A stretch of 64,000 nucleotides of DNA. It comes from Pterobdella sp. o SKG-2022 (lineage: Eukaryota > Annelida > Clitellata > Hirudinida > Piscicolidae). Of the stretch, positions 12,869 through 61,922 are shown piece by piece; within the stretch, counting starts at the first letter, position 1; every line of letters begins with the position of its first letter. The notes under the pieces are model-generated. The model was not told where the DNA came from and searched no databases. It saw only the letters and a program-made list of their open reading frames with translations. The stretch covers positions 9,995,868 to 10,059,867 of the forward strand of contig OZ038322.1 in NCBI GenBank assembly GCA_964035795.1, written 5' to 3'. A program made the translations under genes and the position numbers.

Positions 12869-13825
12869 AAATACACGTTATATAGATTTCATATAGTTGC
12901 GTAGCTGAATCTGAATGCATCGTTATATAGATTTCATATAGTTGCGTAGCTGAATCTGAATGCATCGTTATATAGATTTCCTAGAGTTGCGTAGCTGAAT
13001 TTGAATGCATCGTTATATAGCTTTCATATAGTTGCGTAGCTGAATCTGAATGCATCGTTATATAGAATTCCTATAGTTGCGTAGATGAATCTGAATGCAT
13101 CGTTATATAGATTTCATATAGTTGCGTAGCTGAATCTGAATGCATCGTTATATAGATTTCATATAGTTGCGTAGATGAATCTGAATGCATCGTTATATAG
13201 ATTTCATATAGTCGCGTAGCTGAATCTGAATGCATCGTTATATAGATTTCATATAGTTGCGTAGATGAATCTGAATGCATCGTTATATAGATTTCATATA
13301 GTCGCGTAGCTGAATCTGAATGCATCGTTATATAGAATTCCTATAGTTGCGTAGATGAATCTGAATGCATCGTTATATAGATTTCATATAGTTGCGTAGA
13401 TGAATCTGAATGCATCGTTATATAGATTTCATATAGTCGCGTAGCTGAATCTGAATGCATCGTTATATAGATTTCATATAGTTGCGTAGATGAATCTGAA
13501 TGCATCGTTATATAGATTTCATATAGTCGCGTAGCTGAATCTGAATGCATCGTTATATAGAATTCCTATAGTTGCGTAGATGAATCTGAATGCATCGTTA
13601 TATAGATTTCATATAGTTGCGTAGCTGAATCTGAATGCATCGTTATATAGATTTCATATAGTTGCGTAGCTGAATCTGAATGCATCGTTATATAGATTTC
13701 ATATAGTTGCGTAGATGAATCTGAATGCATCGTTATATAGATTTCATATAGTTGCGTAGATGAATCTGAATGCATCGTTATATAGATTTCATATAGTTGC
13801 GTAGCTGAATCTGAATGCATCGTTA
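12869..13825. repeat. 45-bp minisatellite, about 21 copies, with 225-bp higher-order block
   Basis: A unit containing ATGCATCGTTATATAG is repeated head to tail with an exact 45-bp period. Variant positions are GTTGCG/GTCGCG, GTAGC/GTAGA and ATTTCAT/AATTCCT. Units with AATTCCT occur at about 13056, 13326 and 13551. The five-unit block at about 13146-13370 appears repeated at 13371-13595, showing a second-level duplication. Because 45 is a multiple of three, the minus strand stays open over long stretches and reads MHSDSATRLYEIYIT per unit, broken at the AATTCCT units. The array begins 88 bp beyond the DENND11 stop codon, so it may lie in that gene's 3' UTR. Confidence 0.95.
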
Positions 13826-13913
13826 GTAAAAATAAAACTTCATCAAAGCATTATACATAAATTACAAAATTTTGTAGAAAATTATATATTTTTATTTTTC
13901 AATGCTTATATCG

Positions 13914-16900
13914 TTATAATTCCACAAAGAGAATCACATGTACTGATATTATTGCAATAAAAATGTCATTGAAATCACCAGTGCATTCAAGTAGTGTGCC
14001 CAAGATACGGTCATTCATGTCCACGAAATATCTGCAACGTCAAGTGAATAATACTTAAAAAGAAACCTTACTAAGGATTCTAATGGGATTTATGAGAGAT
14101 TAATGATATGGTATCGAATTTCAAGTTAGTGAGTTTAACAAATCTTTCAATTAGTTAATGTATATAATTGGAAAAACTGACTCAAAATAAATGGAATCAG
14201 AATTGGCTTCATCTTCATCAACATCGTCCCAATCTCTTTTTGTTAGATTCAACAATTCTTTGTATTTTTCAATATCCGATTGGTTTGTCTGATGAACAAT
14301 TTATTTGGAAAAATATGTACAAAAATTTTCTGAGCTTATTTTGATAATAAGCAACAAAAATGACAAATATATAAAACTTATATAAATAAAAAACACAGAT
14401 ACAAGCACATTAACAACAACATCGCTACAAACACCACTAAACCTTGGTTATATTTTTGAATGCTGCATTAGATACAATGATTTCCCCATCAATCAACATC
14501 ACGTCATATAACTGGTCTTTCATCTGGAAGATTTTCTCTGTTGTGCCTGGTGTGGTGATGTTGAGAGTTGTAGAGTATCATCAGCGTTTTGTGTCCGTTT
14601 CCATGCTAGTATGGGTTGGACGGATGAATGGAATTGATGAACGATCGTGTTGTTTGATGCGGTTTTGATATTGTTATTAAAAGTGTTTTGTTGATCTATG
14701 GTTAAGTTCAAAAAGATAGAGTATGTTGACAATATAGACTAACAAGCAATATAGTTATGTTGGTTGAGTTGGTCAATATCAGCAACGTTGATGTAGAAAA
14801 GGGGGTGCGTTCTAGGGCGGTGGGTAAGTGATCTTTCATGACTATGACGTCCCAACTGACTAAGACAATGAACTGGGCGTTGAGTGCCTTATTTTTAAAA
14901 TTTAGCCTTAACTAACACATCATTTTTCAATAAAAAAAACCCATTTTTAACTAAAATTTTAAAGGCTTCATACAATGGAAACACTCTACAAAGAACCGTC
15001 ATTCAAAAATATCAAACAAACAAAAAATCAAAAAATAATAATCATGAATGACTATTAATTATGAATACTAATAAGCTACCATGAAAGCACTTGGCGCCGA
15101 TGGGTGGTGTTGAGTAAATGAGGATTTTGGCTCCGCACATGACTAACTTCCATAACGCTAGTGTCTGGAAAAAAGAAAAAATTATTTATACCAAACTAGA
15201 AAGGAATAATATACAATAAATAAGTGGAAATCAATTCTGAAGTATATTTTTGATATAAACCAAAAGTCCTCAATCACCAAATGTTTCAAAATCTAAATTT
15301 TCAACAATCATGACACGTCATCAAGTTATTTTGAGTAATTAGCTTGAATGAAAATGTGAATTTGAAATATTTGAATAAAAACCTTAGGTCCATAATGCAT
15401 AAGAAAGTCCCCAAAGGAATGTTCTGGGTGGAAACTCTGTAATCATTCATTAATCAAAAACTATTTTGTTCTTTAATAAAAGCATAAATTAAAAATGCTC
15501 AATCAATTATACGAACATTTATTTAAAACTGTCAGTAAGTATATATGAATAAACTTTTTCTTTCATAAATTGTTCAACATCATTTGCTTACGCAGTGCTT
15601 CAAAATCAGGTTTATTATCGTCATTCAGCTGATATGGATAACAAATCCAAAAGTATCAAACATAGACTCTCACAAAAACACACCCACATTCACAAACAAA
15701 CAAACACACCAGGACACTGGCGACAACATAGTGGTTTTCTTTCTCCTGATGCTCTTCCCAGTAATCCTCAAGCTCTTTGTAGTCATTCTGTACCTCCAAG
15801 ATGCGACTGTAAAATAGTAAAGTATTGAGTACAGCTTAAAAAGCGTGTCTTGTATCAATAATGACTGATTAGTTTTTGCTGAACCAAAAACCAGCAATGA
15901 AGTAGAACAGTTTGAATAACACAATTTTAAAAATTTGACACAGTTTATTGAACTCATATGATGTAAACTTTTCCTTTCAAATGTGAAGTTTTTCAAAAAC
16001 ACAAAACAACATTGATAAACACACAAATAACTAAAATCACCTACTGCACTTGGGTTCTGAGAAAGGCAAAGTGGCTTGCAAGTTCATGGTATGAGTGGCA
16101 CAAGACTCCAACACTCTTCATCCTACCACCTCTTTCATTTTTTTTCTTCACCACTTGTCCATCTCCCCTCTCATCACTTCCTTTCTTTACATCAACTGAT
16201 TCAACGTTTTCCAAGTTATTCGCATCATCTATATCCACCAATCTCCCTGTTGCTACATTGCTTGTGGAAGATTCATTGTTAGTCTTTGTGTGATGAAGTG
16301 CTTCACCATTGACTGTGTCACCATCATCTTCCTGAGTCTCAATCAACTTTCGCTCATAACAAGACATGCCATACATACTTCCTACTCGAAAATACCTGAA
16401 TATTTTAGATTTCTCTAAAAAGTTACCTGAATATTTATAAATTATTAGTTGATTATTCAATATTTAAAAAAAATCATTACCCACAGTATTCATAATAAAA
16501 AAAATTTTCATATATATATCTATATATATAAATTAACATTAGTATTACAGTTTCTAAAAAAATTAATATTGTTATTGTATATAATCAAAATTAAAGCAAA
16601 AGCCTTTAAACAAAGGAACACACGTAAAATCATGATGAATATTATGAGCTCCACTAGCCAGAGCCTTGAACTCCACCTTCTGCAGATGATAAGATGATGG
16701 TAACTGCCACTCTATCATATTACCTGTCATTATTATGTAGTGTTTATTAAAGAAAATTATTAATTACACTATTTAAATTAATTTTTATTTTAAGTGAAGC
16801 TTTTATGATTATGAAAGATGCTAACAAACAGTAGAAATATTTTTATATTGTCTAAAACAAATTGAAAATGTTCTGAATAATTTTAAATGGCATAGAACTG

Positions 16901-17245
16901 ATATGATGAATATTGGAATAAGAATATTGCTATAACAATCAATGATTAGTTATAATGAATTTAAATATTGTAAAAATCAATTAAAAACACACCAGCTTTA
17001 GTATCAAAAGTCACCACAAATATAGAAACTAGCCCTACTCTTTTATTTTCATCTCCGCCCCCTGTTCATTGTTCTTAAAATCAACGTTTTTGAAAAATTT
17101 TTTTTATGAAAATTTAAAATATTTAAAAAATATACAAACCATAAGTTTCAGAATAATATTGTAGTTAACCTGCAATAGTTATGTGGTGTTGAGTCCCTCT
17201 AAATCTTACATTGTTTGTATCTTCCAATAAAGGAGAATACTCCAT
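13914..17245 (-). CDS. DENND11: DENND11 (LCHN)-like DENN-domain protein, 11 exons
   Basis: Exons on minus: 17170-17245, 16993-17061, 16624-16723, 16045-16395, 15710-15806, 15383-15436, 15080-15164, 14744-14872, 14443-14546, 14182-14288, 13914-14031. All phases agree, giving 429 residues. Family landmarks in order are VSIFVVTFDTKAGNMIEWQL, VEFKALASGAHNI, YFRVGSMYGMSCYE, GGRMKSVGVLCHSY, LALWKLVMCGAKILIYSTPP, PLFYINVADID, IACTTEKIFQMKDQLYDV, DIEKYKELLN and VDMNDRILGTLLE. These match LCHN, a DENN protein thought to act as a Rab guanine-nucleotide exchange factor. Exon 4 carries a long acidic, polar insertion between the YFRVG and RMKSVG blocks. The C-terminus ends soon after TLLECTGD, with a hydrophobic tail (IFIAIISVHVILF) instead of the usual DENN end. 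Human LCHN is about 455 residues. Confidence 0.9.
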
Positions 17246-17959
17246 TGTACAGCCAACAATACTTTATAAATAATTTTCTCTGTTATAAAATTGCAAGTTT
17301 TGGAAACTCAATAACAAAAAATTTTTTGACAAAGAATGAGAAAATAAATTTTAAAAAATATCTGTATGAACCTTATTGAAAATACTAGTAGCTTATAAAT
17401 TTATATAACTAAAAAACTCTCAATATATAACTCAATTCATAGATTATATCAAAATGTTTAGTATGAAATTAACAATTTACAAATTTTGACAAAAATGAAA
17501 TAGAAAACGAACTATAGTATTTTAATTAAATTAATTTCACTTTGCTAAAGATAAACTTAACTACAAAATGTTTGTACAGACGTTTTAATCTTATGAAGTT
17601 TTTAACCAGAAAAGTCCATACAACTGCAATCGAAAATTTTTAAATTATTGAAGATTAATTCAAAAAAAATAGCAACTAAAAAATAGTTTGTCAAAATCGT
17701 ATTGATTTTCTTCCAAACCAGCTGGCACTTAGGCAAGACAGAGGTTGTAAATTATTTGGGAACTTGAGATGAATACTCAGTGACAACTATTAAAAAACTT
17801 TTTGAGCAATTAATTTTTTTTAAAATAATAAATTAAACGATTCAACAACATGGTGTTTTACTATTTTAAAATTTCAAGATACTACGAAGCTTATAAACGC
17901 ATTATCAAGTCATTTAATTTTTAATAGCTTCAGGATATCTCGATAAATTGTTACAAAAG

Positions 17960-18300
17960 ATTTTGGGCTGATTTATTATGTCTTGCACTGTCTACAATTC
18001 ACTTCATTTTACCACACACACCACATGGGTCAACCTTAAATACCTAATTAATTCCGATATCAGCATTAAAATTCATAATCTTTGTTTTAGTGAAATTAAC
18101 CTTTAATTAATTACCTTCAAAGGCTGTCTTCCAACTAAAGAACTGTTTCTTAGCACTCATTCAATCTCTTTTCTTATCATCTGATTAAAAGCTTTCTTCG
18201 AGTCCACAAAACAAAAAAAAATTTTGCTTTCTTTGTCAACGTAATTTTCCTGCATTCTTTTAAGAATAAAAAGCGCCGGCTGTGCTTCTACCGGCTTTAA
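17960..18300 (-). mobile_element. Decayed RTE-like LINE fragment (RT plus zinc-finger-like piece)
   Basis: On minus, about 18300 to 18170 reads pieces of reverse transcriptase (AGRSTAGA, then FVDSKKAFNQMIRKEIE) separated by a one-base frame shift. About 18110 to 17960 reads VNFTKTKIMNF and DPCGVCGKMK, which correspond to the NMGKTK and CGVC segments of the larger element at 21.5-24.7 kb. The YADD-containing middle is missing, so the copy has an internal deletion plus stops and shifts. Confidence 0.65.
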
Positions 18301-18499
18301 AACTAAATTTCATTTGAATAACTTTCGCTACTCTTCTTAACCTTTTCACACCTTTTATACCGTGTTCTATAAGTTTACTTCTCTAAAAAAAATCATAGGC
18401 TGTAAAATTATTACAAAATCTTTAAATAAGTTGCTATCAATAATAAAATTTAGAATTAAGTTCATTATTTATTAGGGTTTACAAAAAAAGCACTAAAAA

Positions 18500-18865
18500 A
18501 CGAATGTTGATTCAAAAGTTAGAGTTACTTCCGGTCTGGTGCACACGTAGCAATCGCAGAATGGTTAACTGCCAAAATAAATCCAGGAATACCAATCTTT
18601 TTTCCACCAGATGCTTAAACGTCAAAGATCTAGTAAACTTATCGGAAAAAACAACCTCGATTTGCTCTGTCTGCAAGAAACAAAAGTTGAGAAAGAAGGC
18701 ACAATATGTTTCAAAAATTGCATTTTGTATTTGATGCAGACAAAAAATAAACATTATTTACCACCATCAAGGATGACTTGAAAGCTCATTCCCTAACAAT
18801 AGAAAGGGCAATAGAACTTGCAAAAGACAGGAAATCGTGGAAGTTGGAGGGAAGCCGTGCTTCGT
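18500..18865 (+). mobile_element. LINE remnant joining endonuclease and C-terminal pieces
   Basis: Around 18620-18700 one plus frame reads NNLDLLCLQETKVEKEG, the usual motif of an APE-type LINE endonuclease. About 70 bp later, DDLKAHSLTIERAIELAKDR resembles the extreme C-terminus of LINE ORF2. The reverse transcriptase between them is gone, so this is a heavily deleted copy. It is in the opposite orientation to the fragment just to its left and probably from a different insertion. Confidence 0.55.
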
Positions 18866-19165
18866 CGAACGAAAAGCTCTAAGATTAAGTTTACTTAATG
18901 AGGGTAAATTTTTCATAACTTTTTAGTTTAAAATTTGGAGTTATCTAGATTATCAAAAATCCGGACAACTTGAGGGAGCAGTGTGTATAGATTTTTGAGG
19001 CTTTACCGCATTAAAATGCATGGATATTAAAAGTTTTTTTTTGAAGAATACGAAACAAGTTGAAATTTTCAAAATTATTTTGTACAAATGTATTTCTAAT
19101 AATTGGCGTATTTTTTTGCAAATAGTTTTAGGCATGAAACTTTCAATTTTTGTTGAGTAAGGTTA

Positions 19166-19928
19166 TTATAAAAATGGTTTGAAACTAGTGTAATCAAGAA
19201 CTTCCCTAGTTTCAGAAATTTTACTTAATAATTTTTTCAACGTTTCTTTTTCATTAATCGATAAAATACTTAGTAAAAGATCAATACGCTGTATGGTTGA
19301 AAAGGATTTCATTATTTGTAAGTATTTGACATCATTTTCTGGTTGATGGAAATCTTCCATGCAACATAAAACCTGTCCTAAAAGTTCCGGATGTTGATTC
19401 AAGCATTCAGTTAAGACTTTGACAGGCATACGCATCAATTTTTTATATCTTTGTTCACCATTTTTAGTTCTCCAAAATCTTTGAAAACTCATAGGCGTCA
19501 CCATTTCTTGCTCAGCATTTATCTAAAATTAATGAATGTTATATTTTGTAAAAATTAGAACTGAATTGATTAATTTATGAAATACAAACTAATACAATGC
19601 TCTTAGAAACAGAGTTCTCTGAAGAGTATTGGCTGTGTGTTATTCCGTTCCAAGGCTGGTTAAACTTTCCGTTTATCTGATCTTTTTTTTCTAATGGCTT
19701 CAAATGAGAAGCCATAACTATTTCTCTACAAATATGCATTTGATTTTGATACTTTTTTTAAAACAAGACCAAAATAATCGGTTACCTGAATTCATCATAA
19801 GAAACTTTCTGATTCACAGCTCTAAATTTTGCATCATTTTCTCTCCAGTATTTAGCATCTGCTTTTTCAGCGTTTTCAAGTTCTTTCCCCAATTTATCAA
19901 AGTCTACAGAAAAATCTTTTTCGGCCAT
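19166..19928 (-). CDS. CCDC103: CCDC103 (dynein assembly factor)-like, 3 exons
   Basis: Exons on minus: 19786-19928, 19596-19725, 19166-19522. Phases agree, giving 209 residues (human 242). Residues 8-48 form the N-terminal helix with LGKELENAEKADAKYWREND and VSYDEFR. Exon 2 gives the family motif MASHLKPLEKKD followed by QPWNGI. Exon 3 is the RPAP3-C type helical domain, starting MSFQRFWRTKNGEQRYKKLM and running to the end. CCDC103 oligomerises on axonemal microtubules and is needed to attach dynein arms, so its presence implies motile cilia. It is divergent from PEX6, with 225 bp between the two ATGs. Confidence 0.9.
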
Positions 19929-20153
19929 CACGTCTTGGTTTTTTTTCTATAAATCTCGTTTCTATGACAACATAAATTTATTAATAAATATTTTTTTTAT
20001 TGAATTTTTTCAATTTTAAATAATATATTTTTTTAAAATACAAAAGCAGCTTTTACTTAATTTTTACAGTTACTTTTAGACTATCTGGACACAAAGTGCA
20101 CGAGATCTTAAATTTTAACTACCTAAAGCAACTTGAACTAAGATAAAAAACAG
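19929..20153. promoter_or_regulatory. Candidate bidirectional promoter of CCDC103 and PEX6
   Basis: Only 225 bp lie between the CCDC103 ATG (minus) and the PEX6 ATG (plus). Both promoters and 5' UTRs must fit here unless upstream noncoding exons exist. The sequence has long T and A runs. No CCAAT, GC box or RFX-type X-box was recognised by eye. Confidence 0.55.
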
Positions 20154-29513
<9,360 letters not shown>

Positions 29514-29599
29514 AGTCATGTTCTCTGCTGTTTTGTCGAATTCAATATTAAATATCACAAAAGACTTTTTAGGTTTTTGTTTTGAAGTTTTATTTCTCT

Positions 29600-29605
29600 A
29601 ATAAA
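29600..29605 (+). terminator. PEX6: Candidate PEX6 polyadenylation signal
   Basis: AATAAA 87 bases past the TGA at 29511-29513, followed by T-rich sequence. This is a normal position for a short 3' UTR. Confidence 0.5.
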
Positions 29606-30183
29606 TGATTTAAATTATTGAAAAGATATACTGTTTATTTAAATAATTTTCAGTTTTTTCTGTATGATTAAGTGCATTTTGAAGCAATCAAAAGTTCACT
29701 TCAACGCTCATAATTCCATTATCTCAGCAAAAACATTATTCAACAGAAATTCTGTTATGTATTTTGAAATTTTTTCGACATGAATAAAAATTCTGCTTTA
29801 GCAATTTATTCGTCACAGCAATTTAAGACGTAATTTAAGTGTAAGACGTGCGAAAGAATAAACTTTATTACTACAAGGTAAAGAACCTCCAAAAATTTGC
29901 ATTATAATAAATTTCAAAATTTTTTATTACAATTAAGTCAATAGAGAATATTTTGGTATAGATATATATATACAGCATCAAACAAATTAAGCGAAACTTC
30001 AAATAATTCCATAAGAATTTTCAAAAACTCGGAATGATAGATTTTGGTCTATTTCGGAAATTTTTATCTTCCGTGTACTTTTCATTGAAAGCTTAAAGCA
30101 TTTTAAAAATATTAAACAAAAAAAAACTGAACTAATTATAAAAGGCAATAAGACTAATCATTTTTAATCATGGCTTAAGCTTT
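29606..30183. other. Spacer between convergent PEX6 and SHOX-like genes
   Basis: Nearly 600 bp of AT-rich sequence between the PEX6 3' end and the SHOX-like stop codon, which face each other. It should hold the SHOX-like 3' UTR. No other feature is visible. Confidence 0.5.
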
Positions 30184-39508
<9,325 letters not shown>

Positions 39509-42019
39509 TATATTTTCATTCTTTACAAATAATTAAAATATTTCAAAGTTTGGAAATAATTCAATAATTTTTTTGTAAATACTAAGGTGAAGTTTGGTGA
39601 AGCACTGATAAGTATATCAATTGGTATATAGTTTTGAGCAAAATTTTTATGAACAGTTAAAAAGACTAAAACAATTTTAAGTTTTTTAAATTAATTGTGC
39701 CAAAACACAATGATTCATTTGATCTTGCAGACTCCTTTTCAATGATCTTCCAAATTGGACAGCCAATAGAAATTCTCGTTAACCGCCAAGCGACCAATGA
39801 ACGCTGTGTATTGAGTCATATCAATCACATGGTTAAAGATAGCTCCTCCCGTATTACGGCGTAAGTGGATTATAGGGCGGCTTGATAGGCTTTTAATAAA
39901 TTAAACTTAAAGAAGTATTCGTGAACAACTCGCAATGAAGAACTAAAAAAGTTATTAAAGTGCATTTTTTTTGATTCTTTCAAAGACTTTCAAGAATAAA
40001 AAATTATTTTCTTAATTTATGCAGTCATTCTTTGGTCAAGGAACAGAACCCTCAAAATTGTTTTCATTAGAAAAGTTCATTTTTAATAAAGTTTGATTTC
40101 AGCGTTCAAGTTCCCAAAACTTGGAATTTGTTTTTATTGCGTGCATGTTTTAGCGGTCTTGAAAAGGAAGAACAAACCTCTAATTACATTTTAAAAGTTA
40201 AATCCTTCTTTGCCACCATCACAGAGATGCAACAAAAAAACTCGTCATAAGAATGTTACCAAATTGTCGTGTAAAGCTTCCTGTGCCGGAGGAGGTGGTG
40301 ATATGAAGTTAGAACTAACTGTCAGTGTTCTCTAATTGTCAATCTATCGTCCACGTTATGAGACAATTTAAATGTAAGGATTATATTTACTGCAAATAAA
40401 TACTTTGAAATTTTCTAATTATTGCAAAATTCAGATGGTAAAAATTTTTCAAATTTATGGATAAAATTAAAGTTAATTTAAAATTTAATTTTTCATGAAA
40501 ATTAAATGCATTTTATCATTTAGTTAATATGAATTTTTTTTGTATTAAAGATGTATTTAATTCAAAAAATTTAAAAAAAAATCTTTCATGTTCTTTATTT
40601 TAATTCTAGTGAATTAGTAATCTACACATTTGATTCTCATTTGTTTTAAAGCAAAAGCATCATCGAACTCAACGATACTATACATTAATTGATAGGTTAT
40701 CAAAAAAGTAGTTAAGTAATTAACTCACAAAGCAAACAGTTAAAAGCTTGTTTTATATCTCGTCTCACTTTTGCTAACTTATTTACCTACTCACACACCA
40801 GATGTCGCTCTTAAACTTTCTGACTCAAAAAATGATGGGAGATAATAAAACTTTGAAAAACTCCATGTAAAAGATTGAGATAACGCAAAAATTAAGTTTT
40901 CAACAGCTTCAAAAACCTTAAAAAGCTTTAGTAGCAGCTCTGAAATATTTTAAAAATTTTTAGTTAAAACTTATTTGATTGCTTCGACACTTCGTGTTCA
41001 AAAAATATTTCAACAAGCAACTCAGAACGTTGGTGGAAGTCTTGAACACAAAATAAAATAGCTTTTTAAAAGAAGTCTAATTAAGTCTTAAACTCTTCTT
41101 CATTACAATGAATGCTGGCAATGACATGTTGCGTCAAATGCATAAATGAGTTTGTAGGACATCAGGTATCTTTATGCCCAGTATTTAAGCTAATGCTTTT
41201 TCCCAGTTATTTTTAGTGGTTATTTTTCATTTAGAATATCAGTTGAAACGATATAATAAAAAATCTTATTTTATCAAAAATGGTTTTTAAAAGGAATAAT
41301 TAAATAAAAACAAAAAGATTGCGTAATTATGTTCAAAAATTATTTAAAACTCCACATTGTTTTTGAAATAGAATATTTAACAAACAATTTAATATTTATT
41401 TCATTAAGCTAATTACCTTTGTTAATAATATTTTTTAGTTTTCATTTAAGTAAAAACTTTATTTTCTTTATAGTTAACATCAAGAAACTTGTATAGCAAT
41501 TCCTAAAAAGAATGGGATTCGAAGACAGCATACATATGTTTAACTTTGCAAGCAATTTTCTCATCGCCACAAATGGCATATAAAGCAGCTTAAACACTGC
41601 TCCAGGCCCTGTCCAGAATTATATACATTTTGCTCTTCACCGTTCGCAACTGTTCAAAAGTTGGACGGCTATATTTTTGGCATGTTGATGCAACAAGATG
41701 AACAGTAATATTAAGTAAAAAACTAAAAGTTTAGGTCAAAAATAACCTAAAAAACTGATACAGAAAATTGAAAAATGTAAAAATTTTTTGCTCGAAAAAA
41801 TAATTATTTGAGAAAATTGCAAATGACTTGGAAACTAAGTTGAAAATTAACTTTAAAATGACTTGAGATTGATTGAATAAACCCAAAGGAAGTAAGTTTT
41901 CAAAATGTTATATAGTACTTCGTAAAAAATCCAAAGTCTGCCTTCCTTTAAACACGGAAAAAGTTTACTGCTTAATATTTTATTCTGTATTTAAAAACAT
42001 TCAATTGAAACACAATCAA
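39509..42019. other. Divergent intergenic region between SHOX-like and CACNG-like genes
   Basis: 2.5 kb separates the two ATGs, so both promoters are probably inside it. At 39754-39798 there are ATTGG (39754-39758) and CCAAT (39763-39767, 39794-39798) within 45 bp, 250-290 bp upstream of the SHOX-like ATG. That grouping suits an NF-Y-type promoter. The surrounding 39740-39880 is less AT-rich than its neighbourhood. No exon was recognised here. Confidence 0.4.

Positions 42020-61922
<19,903 letters not shown>

Larger units (their letters stand above)
17246..19165. other. Intergenic region with two LINE remnants
   Basis: 1.9 kb between the DENND11 start and the CCDC103 stop. Apart from the two retrotransposon remnants listed separately, it is AT-rich sequence without recognised exons. 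The part next to 17246 should contain the DENND11 promoter, but no clear motif was seen. Confidence 0.5.

Noticed and set aside
13071..13820. Three similar open frames with a 15-residue repeat on minus
   Set aside because: They are by-products of the 45-bp minisatellite, whose period is a multiple of three; no start context, splice or family supports a protein.
12869..13825. CRISPR-like array
   Set aside because: Units are contiguous with no unique spacers, and the context is a eukaryotic genome.
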